Source: Zhongshania aliphaticivorans
GTDB lineage: Bacteria; Pseudomonadota; Gammaproteobacteria; Pseudomonadales; Spongiibacteraceae
Assembly (NCBI RefSeq): GCF_001586255.1
Contig: NZ_CP014544.1
Coordinates: forward strand, 2,945,501 to 3,009,500
Length of the DNA stretch: 64,000 nucleotides
Direction of reading: 5' to 3'
Shown: one piece after another, positions 17,958 through 26,421 of the stretch
How the letters are laid out: the number at the start of each line of letters is the position of its first letter
Numbering within the stretch: position 1 is the first letter of the stretch
Position numbers and translations under genes: made by a program
Notes under the pieces: model-generated
The model's database searches: none
Told to the model about the DNA's origin: nothing
The model's input: only the letters and a program-made list of their open reading frames with translations

Positions 17958-20398
17958 GTCGCCTTCAACGGCGATGAAACCGCTTCTGGCTCAAATTCTG
18001 GGCCAAAGGGTTTGGTAATTAATAGCAGCGCCGGCATAAACAACATGTCCGCTAATAAGGCCACCGTAATTGCGACACTCAGCAAAATGCCAAAGCTGGA
18101 AACAATCGCCAAGTTCGACAATAAATAACAGGAGAATGCACCCAACAATATTACCGTGGTAATTAACAGCGCAGGCCCCACATCCCGCATGGCGTCTTCT
18201 AGCGCGCGGCGGTAGTTGCCGGTTTGTAAAAAGCAGCGTCGAAAACGAATGACTAAATGCAGGGTATCGTCTACCGCAATGCCTATGGCGATGGTCGCCA
18301 GTAGCAACTTCATATAGTCGAGATGGATACCCAGCCAACCCATAAGTCCTAACACCACAATCACTGGCGCCAAGTTTGGAATCATCGCCAGCATGCCGAC
18401 CTTTACCGAACCAAAGGCGAGGCAGAGAAACCCCGCAACGATAATGAAAATCAGGCTATAGCCGTAAAGCTGGGTATCAGCAATATATTCGCCCATTTTC
18501 ACCCACATTAAGCCAATTCCCGTTTTACGAATCTCGGCATTGGGAATGGGGTTAGCCGCTATATAGTCATCAATCGTTTTTAGTAGCTCGGTAATCGCCG
18601 CTGATCCCGTCATCTCCACACGTAATTCCATCACCGTGCGACTGTAATCCTGAGACACAAATTCCTGCAGTTCTTCACCGCCAGACATTTCATAAACCAA
18701 GAAGTACTGAGCAATTAAATTCCGTTCCTCTGGCAGTCGATACCACGCTGGGTCATCGCCATGAAAACTGCGGTTGAGGTCTTTTTGTATATCCACAACC
18801 GAATAGGCTTTTTTGACCAAGGACTGGGATTCTGCAAATTGCTGGATGCCCTCAATGGCCTTTAGTACGTCCGGACGCTTAACGCCTTCACTGTCATCGG
18901 TGTCGATAATATAGGTGACATTAAGAATGCCGCCCATGACACTTTCGGCGAGTTCGGTATGCTGGCGCCACTCAACATGGGGCTTAAAGTCTTCTAGAAA
19001 ATTAAAATCCACCTTGACCTGGGTCACACCAATTAAGGACACCAGCAGTACTGTGCCCCCCATCACTAACAACAGCATTGGACGCTTGAGGTTTATCGCA
19101 ATACAAACTTCCACTGCGCGTAAAATTATCGGCAATACCGTGGTTTTTACTTGGTTGGGCTTTGTTGTAGTCTTAGTGCTCTTGCCAAACGACAGAACCA
19201 CAACGAGTAAAGTCATCGATAATACAAAGGTAAAAATCACCCCTGAGGCCGCGTATAAGGCCATCTCACTCAGGACCTTGAGCTGTGACACTGTCATCAC
19301 CAAAAAGCCAACGGCGGTCGTAATCGATGCCAATAAACACGCACCACCAACCTTGGCGATAGCCGCTTTTACCGAAGCTTGGCGGTCGCCGGTTTCTGCG
19401 TGGGCCCGTTGAAATTCGAGGAGAATATGCACCGACTGAGCTACGCCAACCGCGCAGATCAAGGTCGGTACAATACCGAAGAACAGGCCAAGTACCCAGC
19501 CAAAGGCCCCCATCATGCCCATGACCATAACAATGCTAAGCACTACGACGGCTAGCGGGCCAATCAAAGCGATGACACTTGCCCTAAATAGAATGGCCGA
19601 CAGAATAGCCAGTACCACTAAGGTCACCGCCGTACCGATGGCCGCGTCTTCCATAAACACTTGGTTATACGCCGAGTTCATCGGCACATCACCAGTCAAG
19701 TAAAAATCAATACCCGCATACTCAGGACGCGCAAGAATCTCTCGAATCTTTATATCACTTACCTGAGGATAGAGATTGTCGAGTTGATTTCCTTTGGCCT
19801 CGTCGTAAATGATTTTCTCTAGGGGGTCTACGCTGCTGCGTTCCATTTCCAGAATAATCGCGGCGTAATCAGCCTTGGCATTAATAATGTAGTTCACATA
19901 CAGCGGCCGCCCTAAAACCTCTTTGCGCAAATCCAATAGTTCCGCTTGGGTCTCAGGGAAGTCGAGCATGAGCTCATCAACGGTAATCGAGTCACCATCA
20001 GCGCGAATAAACTCAACCGTTGGCAAGCTGATCACGTCTCGCACATAGGGCACTTCGTCGGCAAACGCCTGGCTAAGCTGAGCCACTTGGCGCATAGCAT
20101 CAATATTAAAGGGGCCGTGTTCTCGGTCGGGCACCCGATACACAATATAGGTCACTTCATCAGACAGAAACTCATCGAGATATTCGCTATAGGCAATATA
20201 CGCTGGGTCGCTTTTATCAAAGTAGGCGTCGAGGCTATTATCGCTCTTCACCATACCCGCAAAATATAGGCCCAAGGCCAACATGACTACGGACAACAAT
20301 AGGACCAATTTGCGGTGGTGCACCGCCCAATCCGCTAAATAGCCAAATGACCGATCGACTCGATCAACAAATTTATTGTTTTGAATGGCCATAGCCAA
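17954..20398 (-). CDS. MMPL/RND-superfamily transporter
   Basis: This 814-residue inner-membrane protein shows two repeats of one helix, a large periplasmic domain and five clustered helices, as in MmpL/HpnN-type RND proteins. Examples are the helix at about 30-50 and the cluster at 240-410; the second cluster occupies the last 200 residues. The motif AIGIAVDDTLHLVIRFRR near 710 corresponds to the charged RND helix 4 repeat. Translation probably starts at the TTG 20398, 7 bases after GGGGAG; an ATG lies two codons in. It likely exports a lipid or other hydrophobic molecule with the divergent LolA-like and barrel proteins. Confidence 0.9.
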   Translation of the reverse strand: MAMAIQNNKFVDRVDRSFGYLADWAVHHRKLVLLLSVVMLALGLYFAGMVKSDNSLDAYFDKSDPAYIAYSEYLDEFLSDEVTYIVYRVPDREHGPFNIDAMRQVAQLSQAFADEVPYVRDVISLPTVEFIRADGDSITVDELMLDFPETQAELLDLRKEVLGRPLYVNYIINAKADYAAIILEMERSSVDPLEKIIYDEAKGNQLDNLYPQVSDIKIREILARPEYAGIDFYLTGDVPMNSAYNQVFMEDAAIGTAVTLVVLAILSAILFRASVIALIGPLAVVVLSIVMVMGMMGAFGWVLGLFFGIVPTLICAVGVAQSVHILLEFQRAHAETGDRQASVKAAIAKVGGACLLASITTAVGFLVMTVSQLKVLSEMALYAASGVIFTFVLSMTLLVVVLSFGKSTKTTTKPNQVKTTVLPIILRAVEVCIAINLKRPMLLLVMGGTVLLVSLIGVTQVKVDFNFLEDFKPHVEWRQHTELAESVMGGILNVTYIIDTDDSEGVKRPDVLKAIEGIQQFAESQSLVKKAYSVVDIQKDLNRSFHGDDPAWYRLPEERNLIAQYFLVYEMSGGEELQEFVSQDYSRTVMELRVEMTGSAAITELLKTIDDYIAANPIPNAEIRKTGIGLMWVKMGEYIADTQLYGYSLIFIIVAGFLCLAFGSVKVGMLAMIPNLAPVIVVLGLMGWLGIHLDYMKLLLATIAIGIAVDDTLHLVIRFRRCFLQTGNYRRALEDAMRDVGPALLITTVILLGAFSCYLLSNLAIVSSFGILLSVAITVALLADMLFMPALLLITKPFGPEFEPEAVSSPLKAT

Positions 20399-20567
20399 TG
20401 GTAACTCCCCTGTTTGTTATTATGATTTCGCTGTATACGAGCACTATTAAGCGCGCGCATAAAATCTAAGCAAATTTGATTTATGACCCGATTATGCTTT
20501 AAGTTCACAGCCACATTCAAATGTATAATCGGCAATAATAAACCGCCGTCTGCCTGGAGCTCCCAAC

Positions 20568-21383
20568 GTGCCTATAAGAACTCAATTCATCGCACCTTTT
20601 GTCAGCGCGCTATGCTTATGTACCGCGCTATTAGCCAATGGCCAAGAACAAAACAACACCGCGAACGGCCCTGAAGCAATAGGCCTAAGCATTGCCAAGG
20701 AAATGAAAGCCCGTGACCGCGGCTGGGTAGATAATAGCGCCGAAATGGAAATGGTGCTGCACAACGGCAAGCGCGAAAGCCGGCGAGAAATGCGGGTGTT
20801 GTCGCTTGAAGTGGCCGACGACGGCGACAAGTCCATGACCATCTTCGACAGCCCCAACGACGTTAAAGGTACCGCATTTCTCAGCTTCACCCATACCAAT
20901 GCCATGGACGATCAATGGCTTTACCTGCCCGCGCTTAAACGGGTAAAGCGCATCGCGTCCAAAAACAAATCTGGCCCCTTTATGGGCAGCGAATTCGCTT
21001 ACGAAGACTTAAATTCCTTTGAAGTTGAACAATACGACTACCGCTGGTTGCGCGACGAGACTCTCGATGGCCAAGATTGCTTTGTTATTGAATCCATACC
21101 AAGAGATGAATATTCAGGCTATAGCAAGCAAATTTCGTGGATAGACAAGACTCACTATCGCGCACTGAAGATCGATTTTTACGACCGCAAAGACACCCTG
21201 CTTAAAACGCTCACATTATCAGACTACCAACTACACCTGGACAAATTCTGGCGCCCAACCAAGCAGTCTATGCTCAATCACAAAAATCAGCGCCGCACTG
21301 AAGTGTATTTACGCAACTACCAATTTGGCACTGGCTTAGATGAAAGTGACTTCACCGAAAACAGCTTGAAGCGCGCACGTTAA
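20568..21383 (+). CDS. LolA-like outer-membrane lipoprotein-sorting family protein
   Basis: This 271-residue periplasmic protein has a signal peptide (cleavage near ALLANGQ) and the PF17131-type fold: SAEMEMVLHNGKRESRREMRVLSLE, DQWLYLPALKRVKRI, GPFMGSEFAYEDL. This fold, like LolA, makes an open hydrophobic half-barrel that carries lipids. It starts at GTG 20568, 8 bases after GGAG. It is divergent from the MMPL transporter and 10 bases before the barrel gene. It is most likely the periplasmic carrier between the two. Confidence 0.88.
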   Translation: MPIRTQFIAPFVSALCLCTALLANGQEQNNTANGPEAIGLSIAKEMKARDRGWVDNSAEMEMVLHNGKRESRREMRVLSLEVADDGDKSMTIFDSPNDVKGTAFLSFTHTNAMDDQWLYLPALKRVKRIASKNKSGPFMGSEFAYEDLNSFEVEQYDYRWLRDETLDGQDCFVIESIPRDEYSGYSKQISWIDKTHYRALKIDFYDRKDTLLKTLTLSDYQLHLDKFWRPTKQSMLNHKNQRRTEVYLRNYQFGTGLDESDFTENSLKRAR

Positions 21384-21393
21384 AGGCATCGTT

Positions 21394-22605
21394 ATGAAAA
21401 AATTGTCTTTGCCTTTACTGCGGCTAAGCGTCGCTGCAATCGCGCTAAACCCCTTGTTCGTTCATAGCGAATTGCTCGGCTATATTGGCCTACAGGGACG
21501 TGTCTACCCAACATCCGCCGCCGAAGCAGAGCAGGGATCAGAGACGGTGTCGGCGGTCATTGCGCCAGAGTGGTTTACACAATGGAACGACGGCGATGAC
21601 AGCTTTAATATTAAGGCGTTTTACCGCTACGACTCGCTAGACAGTGAGCGCAGCCATGGCGATCTGCGGGAATTCTATTGGCAGCATGTTGGCCCTAGCT
21701 GGGAACTAAGCATAGGCATTAACACGGTATTCTGGGGCGTGACTGAATCTCAGCATTTGGTCGACATTATCAATCAAACTGATTTTGTTGAATCTGCCGA
21801 CGGCGAAGACAAACTCGGCCAGCCAATGATTCACTTTGCCAGCATTCAAAGCTGGGGGGTGATAGACGCGTTTATCCTGCCACATTTTCGGCCAAGGGAA
21901 TTTGCAGGGCAAGACGGACGACTGCGCTCCACCCCCGCCACGCTCAACAACCAAGAGCGATATCAAAGTGATAAGGAAGACGAGCATATCGACTACGCCC
22001 TGCGTTGGAGTCATTATTTAGGCGACTGGAATCTAGGCCTGTCGTGGTTTCAAGGCACATCTCGCGAACCACTCTATGAAGTTATTATCAATGGCAGTGA
22101 TTTTGCGCTTGCGCCCTATTACCCGCTAATTGAACAGAGTGGCATCGACGCTCAATATATTAGCGGCGACTGGCTGTGGAAACTCGAAGCCATTCACCGC
22201 CGCGGATTAGGGCATTCACTAACGGAAGATATGAATGCCAGTACCGCTGGCTTTGAATACACCTTCACGGGCATCAATACCCGGTTCTGGGATTTAGGGG
22301 TGCTGCTAGAATACTCTTACGACAGCCGCAGTAAGGCGCAGGCAGGGGCGTTCCAAAATGATATTTTTAGTGGTGGGCGGATAAGCCTAAACGATATTGC
22401 CTCGACGGAAATTTTATTTGGCATAAGCCAAGACCTCGACGATAGCGATAGTCGCTCAGCGGTTATTGAAGCGAGTACCCGTCTTGGCGACACAATGCGC
22501 CTGATTGCTGAGTTATATCATTTTCGCAGTAAACAAACTGCTGACCCGCTTTACTCGATTCGCAGAGACAGCTACGTGGAATTAGGGCTGGAGTATTATT
22601 TCTAG
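21394..22605 (+). CDS. Outer-membrane beta-barrel protein of the MMPL cluster
   Basis: This 403-residue protein has a signal peptide (cleaved near VHS-EL), amphipathic beta strands throughout, and a C-terminal ...YVELGLEYYF whose final Phe is a typical BAM signal. It lies 10 bases after the LolA-like gene in the same direction, so the two are co-transcribed. I do not recognise a characterised homologue. Position suggests an outer-membrane acceptor or channel for what the transporter exports. Confidence 0.8.
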   Translation: MKKLSLPLLRLSVAAIALNPLFVHSELLGYIGLQGRVYPTSAAEAEQGSETVSAVIAPEWFTQWNDGDDSFNIKAFYRYDSLDSERSHGDLREFYWQHVGPSWELSIGINTVFWGVTESQHLVDIINQTDFVESADGEDKLGQPMIHFASIQSWGVIDAFILPHFRPREFAGQDGRLRSTPATLNNQERYQSDKEDEHIDYALRWSHYLGDWNLGLSWFQGTSREPLYEVIINGSDFALAPYYPLIEQSGIDAQYISGDWLWKLEAIHRRGLGHSLTEDMNASTAGFEYTFTGINTRFWDLGVLLEYSYDSRSKAQAGAFQNDIFSGGRISLNDIASTEILFGISQDLDDSDSRSAVIEASTRLGDTMRLIAELYHFRSKQTADPLYSIRRDSYVELGLEYYF

Positions 22606-22674
22606 CTCGCGTAGGCCAAGGCAATTCGCGCTATAATCGGCCCCGAACCACGAAAATGACACTTGAAGGCACCA

Positions 22675-23658
22675 ATGCTAAAGCAAAAGATAATCCGGCT
22701 CAGTGTATTATTCGCGACCGCAGCGGGAATAATTAGCCTGATTTATTACGGTTACGCGCCATCGGTGGCGCCACCAACAAACCACGCACTAGAAGAAATC
22801 ACCATTCAAGTAGGCGAGCGGCAGCGCAATTACAGCTTATATATCCCCCAAAAACTTGCTGAGCACTCCCCTGTTGTTTTTATGCTTCATGGCTCGATGC
22901 AGTCGGTTGCCGATATCAGGGAGTTCAGCGGCTACCAATTTGAACAATTGGCCGAGCAACACGGCTTTGTTCTTGTTTACCCCAGCGGCTACGAAAACCA
23001 CTGGAACGACTGTCGAAAAGTCGCAAACTATACTGCCCGCACAAAAAATATAGATGACCTAAGTTTTATTGACGCTATACGTCAACAATTGCATAACCGC
23101 CTCGGTAGCGATCTCAATAAAACCTTTGTTGCCGGATATTCCAATGGCGGCCAACTGGCGTTTCGCTTTGCTCTGGAGCGCCCAAACAGCGTTGCCGCAA
23201 TTGCCGCGATTGCCGCTAACCTGCCCAGCGCCGACAACCTCGACTGTATTGAATCTGGGATAGCTGTGCCGGTATTAATAATGAATGGCAGCGAAGATCC
23301 AGTAAATCCTTACTACGGTGGCCACGTTAAGCTATTTGGATTCGGCGCACGCGGTGATGTTAAATCGGCGGTCACGAGCGCTGAATACTTTGCTAATTTA
23401 GCGGGTTACAGAGGCAGCCCAAGTGAAATCAAGCACTTCAAAAACACCCAAGCAAACGACCCCACTAGCAGTAAATATTACGCATGGCGCGATCGAGGTC
23501 GGCCGGAAATTATTCTGTACACCATTACCGATGGCGGTCACGTGATTCCGCAGCCGATATACCGACCCCTGCGTTTACTTGGGCTTACCAGCTTAGAAAT
23601 AAACGGCCCGGAAGAGATATGGGCATTTTTCGCGCGGCAACTGGCCAAGCAGCAGTAA
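22675..23658 (+). CDS. PHB-depolymerase-type esterase (LpqC family)
   Basis: About 327 residues, with a hydrophobic N-terminal signal or anchor and an alpha/beta-hydrolase domain. The HGSMQS oxyanion region, the nucleophile elbow GYSNGG, the acid in NGSEDPVNP and the His in DGGHVIP are all present. The family includes secreted polyhydroxybutyrate depolymerases and feruloyl esterases. I use the ATG at 22675, with AAGG five bases ahead, rather than the TTG at 22663. A sigma-70-like TATAAT lies at 22632. The substrate is not resolved. Confidence 0.85.
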   Translation: MLKQKIIRLSVLFATAAGIISLIYYGYAPSVAPPTNHALEEITIQVGERQRNYSLYIPQKLAEHSPVVFMLHGSMQSVADIREFSGYQFEQLAEQHGFVLVYPSGYENHWNDCRKVANYTARTKNIDDLSFIDAIRQQLHNRLGSDLNKTFVAGYSNGGQLAFRFALERPNSVAAIAAIAANLPSADNLDCIESGIAVPVLIMNGSEDPVNPYYGGHVKLFGFGARGDVKSAVTSAEYFANLAGYRGSPSEIKHFKNTQANDPTSSKYYAWRDRGRPEIILYTITDGGHVIPQPIYRPLRLLGLTSLEINGPEEIWAFFARQLAKQQ

Positions 23659-23681
23659 TCTAAATAACAATCAAAATGCCC

Positions 23682-24191
23682 TCAACACAGGATCATTTGG
23701 CGATCTTGATATGTTCCGGGGGGCAAATACAGCACTGTGTCGCCGCATTGAATTTTTCCGGATTCAATAATGTTGGCGCACATACCACCATAGCCCAACA
23801 TCGCCGCCAAGCCGCCTTCACCTAATGTCGAGTCCATACGCGAACAGGGATGACACGTGGCCGTGAGCTGAAACACCGCATCACCAATTTGAATATACTG
23901 ATAATGCAAGGCATTGAGCTTAAGCCCAGACACCACAAGATTGCGGCGCAGCAAATCTGGCGAAATAAACTCGCGCCCTAGGTTTTCGGCAATCGACTGA
24001 ATAAACTCGTCGCTAATAATGGTGATCTGTCGCGCCGCCCCCTTACTCCCCACCGCACGCCGATCTCCCTGTAGCCCGCGATCAGCAATCGCCAGGGCTT
24101 GCTCAACAACCCGCATTGGCGCTTGACGCTCAGGCCGCAGACCTATCCACTCTAGCCGCCCAGCTTGAATATTACTGAGAAAACGGGACAT
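23682..24191 (-). CDS. MOSC-domain protein
   Basis: This 169-residue protein is a stand-alone MOSC domain. It has ISDEFIQSI, a likely sulfur-carrying Cys in CHPCSRMDSTL, and a GYGGMCANI motif. MOSC domains move sulfur or sense molybdenum cofactor. It is the last gene of a five-gene minus-strand operon and lies 48 bases after a glycosyltransferase gene. No molybdoenzyme is nearby, so its partner is unknown. Confidence 0.85.
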   Translation of the reverse strand: MSRFLSNIQAGRLEWIGLRPERQAPMRVVEQALAIADRGLQGDRRAVGSKGAARQITIISDEFIQSIAENLGREFISPDLLRRNLVVSGLKLNALHYQYIQIGDAVFQLTATCHPCSRMDSTLGEGGLAAMLGYGGMCANIIESGKIQCGDTVLYLPPGTYQDRQMILC

Positions 24192-24239
24192 TAGTGGCCT
24201 TCACCAATCATCTGGGCTCACATCCAATAGCGCGGGCAT

Positions 24240-24881
24240 TCATAACCAGCCCTCAGGTAAATACAACAAATCAGCGGCCTCATCAATATCATGGACTTTG
24301 TCCTGCTCCGCTAAACTCATGCCACATTCTGCTATACGCTGCCGAGTCACGCTTGCCACCGTATCTGTACTCCACGCAATATCCGCAAACAAGTGCGGCG
24401 AAAAGCGGCATAGGCCGAGTAAAGCATAACCACCATCAAAGGTCGGAATCATGCAGCTATCGTGGCTAAGCAAAGCCTTGGCCGCCCAATGCAAACTTTC
24501 TGCAGTAATCGCAGGGCAATCACTACCAAGTAAAATAATACCCTCAGCGCGTTGTAAGCCTTGCTCCGCAGCAGTGGCCATGCGTTTACCCAGGTCACCA
24601 ACAGGCTGATTTAACGCTTCAATTGAACTCGGCAGTTCAATAGCAGCCCACGCTGGCGCACCGACGCCTGGCGTCGCCCACAATTCGGCGGCAAGCCGAT
24701 AATCATCGTTCACCTGAGTCAATGCTCGCTGACATTCTGCCAAGGTATTTTCCAGCATGCGCTTAGCGACTGCCGCAGCACCCGACTCGCCCAAAGTAGG
24801 AATCAAACGGGTTTTGGCAAACCCTGCCCGCGGCGCTTTAGCAAATAATTGGAGTATTATTCGAGGTTTTGTTGCGGTCAT
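24240..24881 (-). CDS. TIGR04282-type glycosyltransferase (DUF2064)
   Basis: This 213-residue nucleotidyl/glycosyl-transferase-like protein has the hallmark AKAPRAGFAKTRLIPTLG at 10-27, ILLGSDCPAITAESL and GGYALLGL. The family is named for arsenosugar biosynthesis because members cluster with the radical SAM enzyme ArsS. It lies 12 bases after its partner TIGR04283 gene. No arsS or arsM is seen here, so arsenic chemistry is not shown. Confidence 0.9.
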   Translation of the reverse strand: MTATKPRIILQLFAKAPRAGFAKTRLIPTLGESGAAAVAKRMLENTLAECQRALTQVNDDYRLAAELWATPGVGAPAWAAIELPSSIEALNQPVGDLGKRMATAAEQGLQRAEGIILLGSDCPAITAESLHWAAKALLSHDSCMIPTFDGGYALLGLCRFSPHLFADIAWSTDTVASVTRQRIAECGMSLAEQDKVHDIDEAADLLYLPEGWL

Positions 24882-24893
24882 AGTGACAAAAAA

Positions 24894-25592
24894 CTATTCA
24901 TATCGACTGGCCAACTGCTCAGCAGGTACGCCCCGCCAGTAGAGGTAACGCAGCCGCCACATCAATAAAATAGTGCGCCACACACCGCGCTCCTGCCAGC
25001 GCCGTCCCGAGGTTTCTACTTTGTTACGCAAACACACCGGCGCCTCACGCTCGCGCAACAAGCTCGACAGCGCAATATCTTCCATTAGCGGCTGATCAGG
25101 AAAACCACCCACTTCAATGAACGCGGCTTCTCTTACAAAAATGGCTTGATCGCCGGTAGCGATACCACTGAGCCTAGACCGCCAGTTCATAAACCAGGAA
25201 ATCACTTTAAACATCTGCGCCTTACCGCGAATACGAACGTCAAAGCGCCCCCACAGCCCAGACTCCAACACAGAAATAACACGGTCAAAAGCGTGTTTTG
25301 GTAGCAGGGTGTCGGCATGTAGAAACAAAAGATAGCCCCCAGATGCCAGCGACGCGCCGACATTCATTTGCCGCGCGCGCCCTCGCGGCCCCGCCACCAG
25401 CCGAAATCCACTTGCCGCAATCAAAGCCGCAGAGGCATCGCTGCTGCCACCATCAACAAAAATCACCTCGACCGCGTTTTGGCATTGACCACATTGCTCG
25501 ATCAACTCGGTCAATAAGGCGGGTAACCCCGCCGCCTCATTGAGTACCGGAATAATGACCGACAGCACGGCATCCGAGTCGCACACACTCAT
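24894..25592 (-). CDS. TIGR04283-type family 2 glycosyltransferase
   Basis: This 232-residue GT-A enzyme has LSVIIPVLNEAAGLPALL at 9-26, the VDGGSSD metal/nucleotide motif and LFLHADTLLP. ATGDQAIFVR is the typical acceptor-loop sequence of this family. It is paired with the TIGR04282 gene and follows DUF547 by 11 bases. It probably glycosylates a small soluble acceptor. The arsenosugar name comes from other genomes. Confidence 0.9.
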   Translation of the reverse strand: MSVCDSDAVLSVIIPVLNEAAGLPALLTELIEQCGQCQNAVEVIFVDGGSSDASAALIAASGFRLVAGPRGRARQMNVGASLASGGYLLFLHADTLLPKHAFDRVISVLESGLWGRFDVRIRGKAQMFKVISWFMNWRSRLSGIATGDQAIFVREAAFIEVGGFPDQPLMEDIALSSLLREREAPVCLRNKVETSGRRWQERGVWRTILLMWRLRYLYWRGVPAEQLASRYE

Positions 25593-25603
25593 GGCTAGTT
25601 ACC

Positions 25604-26407
25604 TTATTTATTACCAAGGTCATTCAGGGCCCAATTGTAATCACTGTACTCTATGGCAAGCTTTCCGGAAATAAGTTGCGCCTTTTCGGCGTCACTTAAA
25701 CCTAGCGCCTTGGCATACATGGCAAGGTATTCACGCAGAGAGTTTGCGCCTTGCCAGCCTTTGCTGAAATCTTGTACATACCACTTAAAAATCGGTGATA
25801 CGCGCAACACGCCCTTCGTCACACCATTGCGCTGCCTGTCGCTCAAAAAATTGCGGGTGACAGCGTCTAACTGAGTTTCTAAGGTCTCGGCTTTATACGC
25901 CCTGTTTAATAAAGCCGGGCAACCTATACTGGCGCAATTCACCGCAAAATGAATACGGGGTTCCCCGTAACGGCCTGTCCCACGAATTAATTTGTGCTCT
26001 ATATCGTCTAGACTCCGGGTTTCACCCAGCAAAGGAATAAAGCGTTTTTGCCACGGCGACGACCAGAAAAACCCAATATCTTTTATGGAATCGAGCTTGG
26101 GGTAGCGCGACAAAATTAATTTCACCGTCCAGGCATTGTAGGCATTGATTAAAAAAGCGAGCTGACTGTCATCAGACCAACTATCAAACACCTTTTTTTC
26201 CACCTTGGCTAACCGCGCCAAATACCCATCTAATATCACTTCATTGCGCTGTATCGCCGCGTAATCGACCTGACTATGCTGACCATTTGGCGCCATTTGC
26301 ACATGATCTTGCAGCAATTGATGCCATTGACTGTGGGAAACGTCGGCGGCATAAAGCGGCGAGCACCACAGCAATAAGATTAAGCCGAGCTGCGTTAGTC
26401 TATGCAT
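25604..26407 (-). CDS. DUF547-domain secreted protein
   Basis: About 267 residues. The ATG at 26407 follows a GGGGAG site and begins a good signal peptide (LGLILLLWCSPLYA-AD). The DUF547 hallmarks are present: FLINAYNAWTVKLIL, FIPLLGETRSLDDIEHKLIR and HFAVNCASIGCPAL. The Cys/His arrangement of the last motif suggests a cysteine-based enzyme, but no activity is established to my knowledge. It lies 14 bases after the TVP38-reductase fusion gene. Confidence 0.9.
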   Translation of the reverse strand: MHRLTQLGLILLLWCSPLYAADVSHSQWHQLLQDHVQMAPNGQHSQVDYAAIQRNEVILDGYLARLAKVEKKVFDSWSDDSQLAFLINAYNAWTVKLILSRYPKLDSIKDIGFFWSSPWQKRFIPLLGETRSLDDIEHKLIRGTGRYGEPRIHFAVNCASIGCPALLNRAYKAETLETQLDAVTRNFLSDRQRNGVTKGVLRVSPIFKWYVQDFSKGWQGANSLREYLAMYAKALGLSDAEKAQLISGKLAIEYSDYNWALNDLGNK

Positions 26408-26421
26408 ATTAATCTCCCCAA

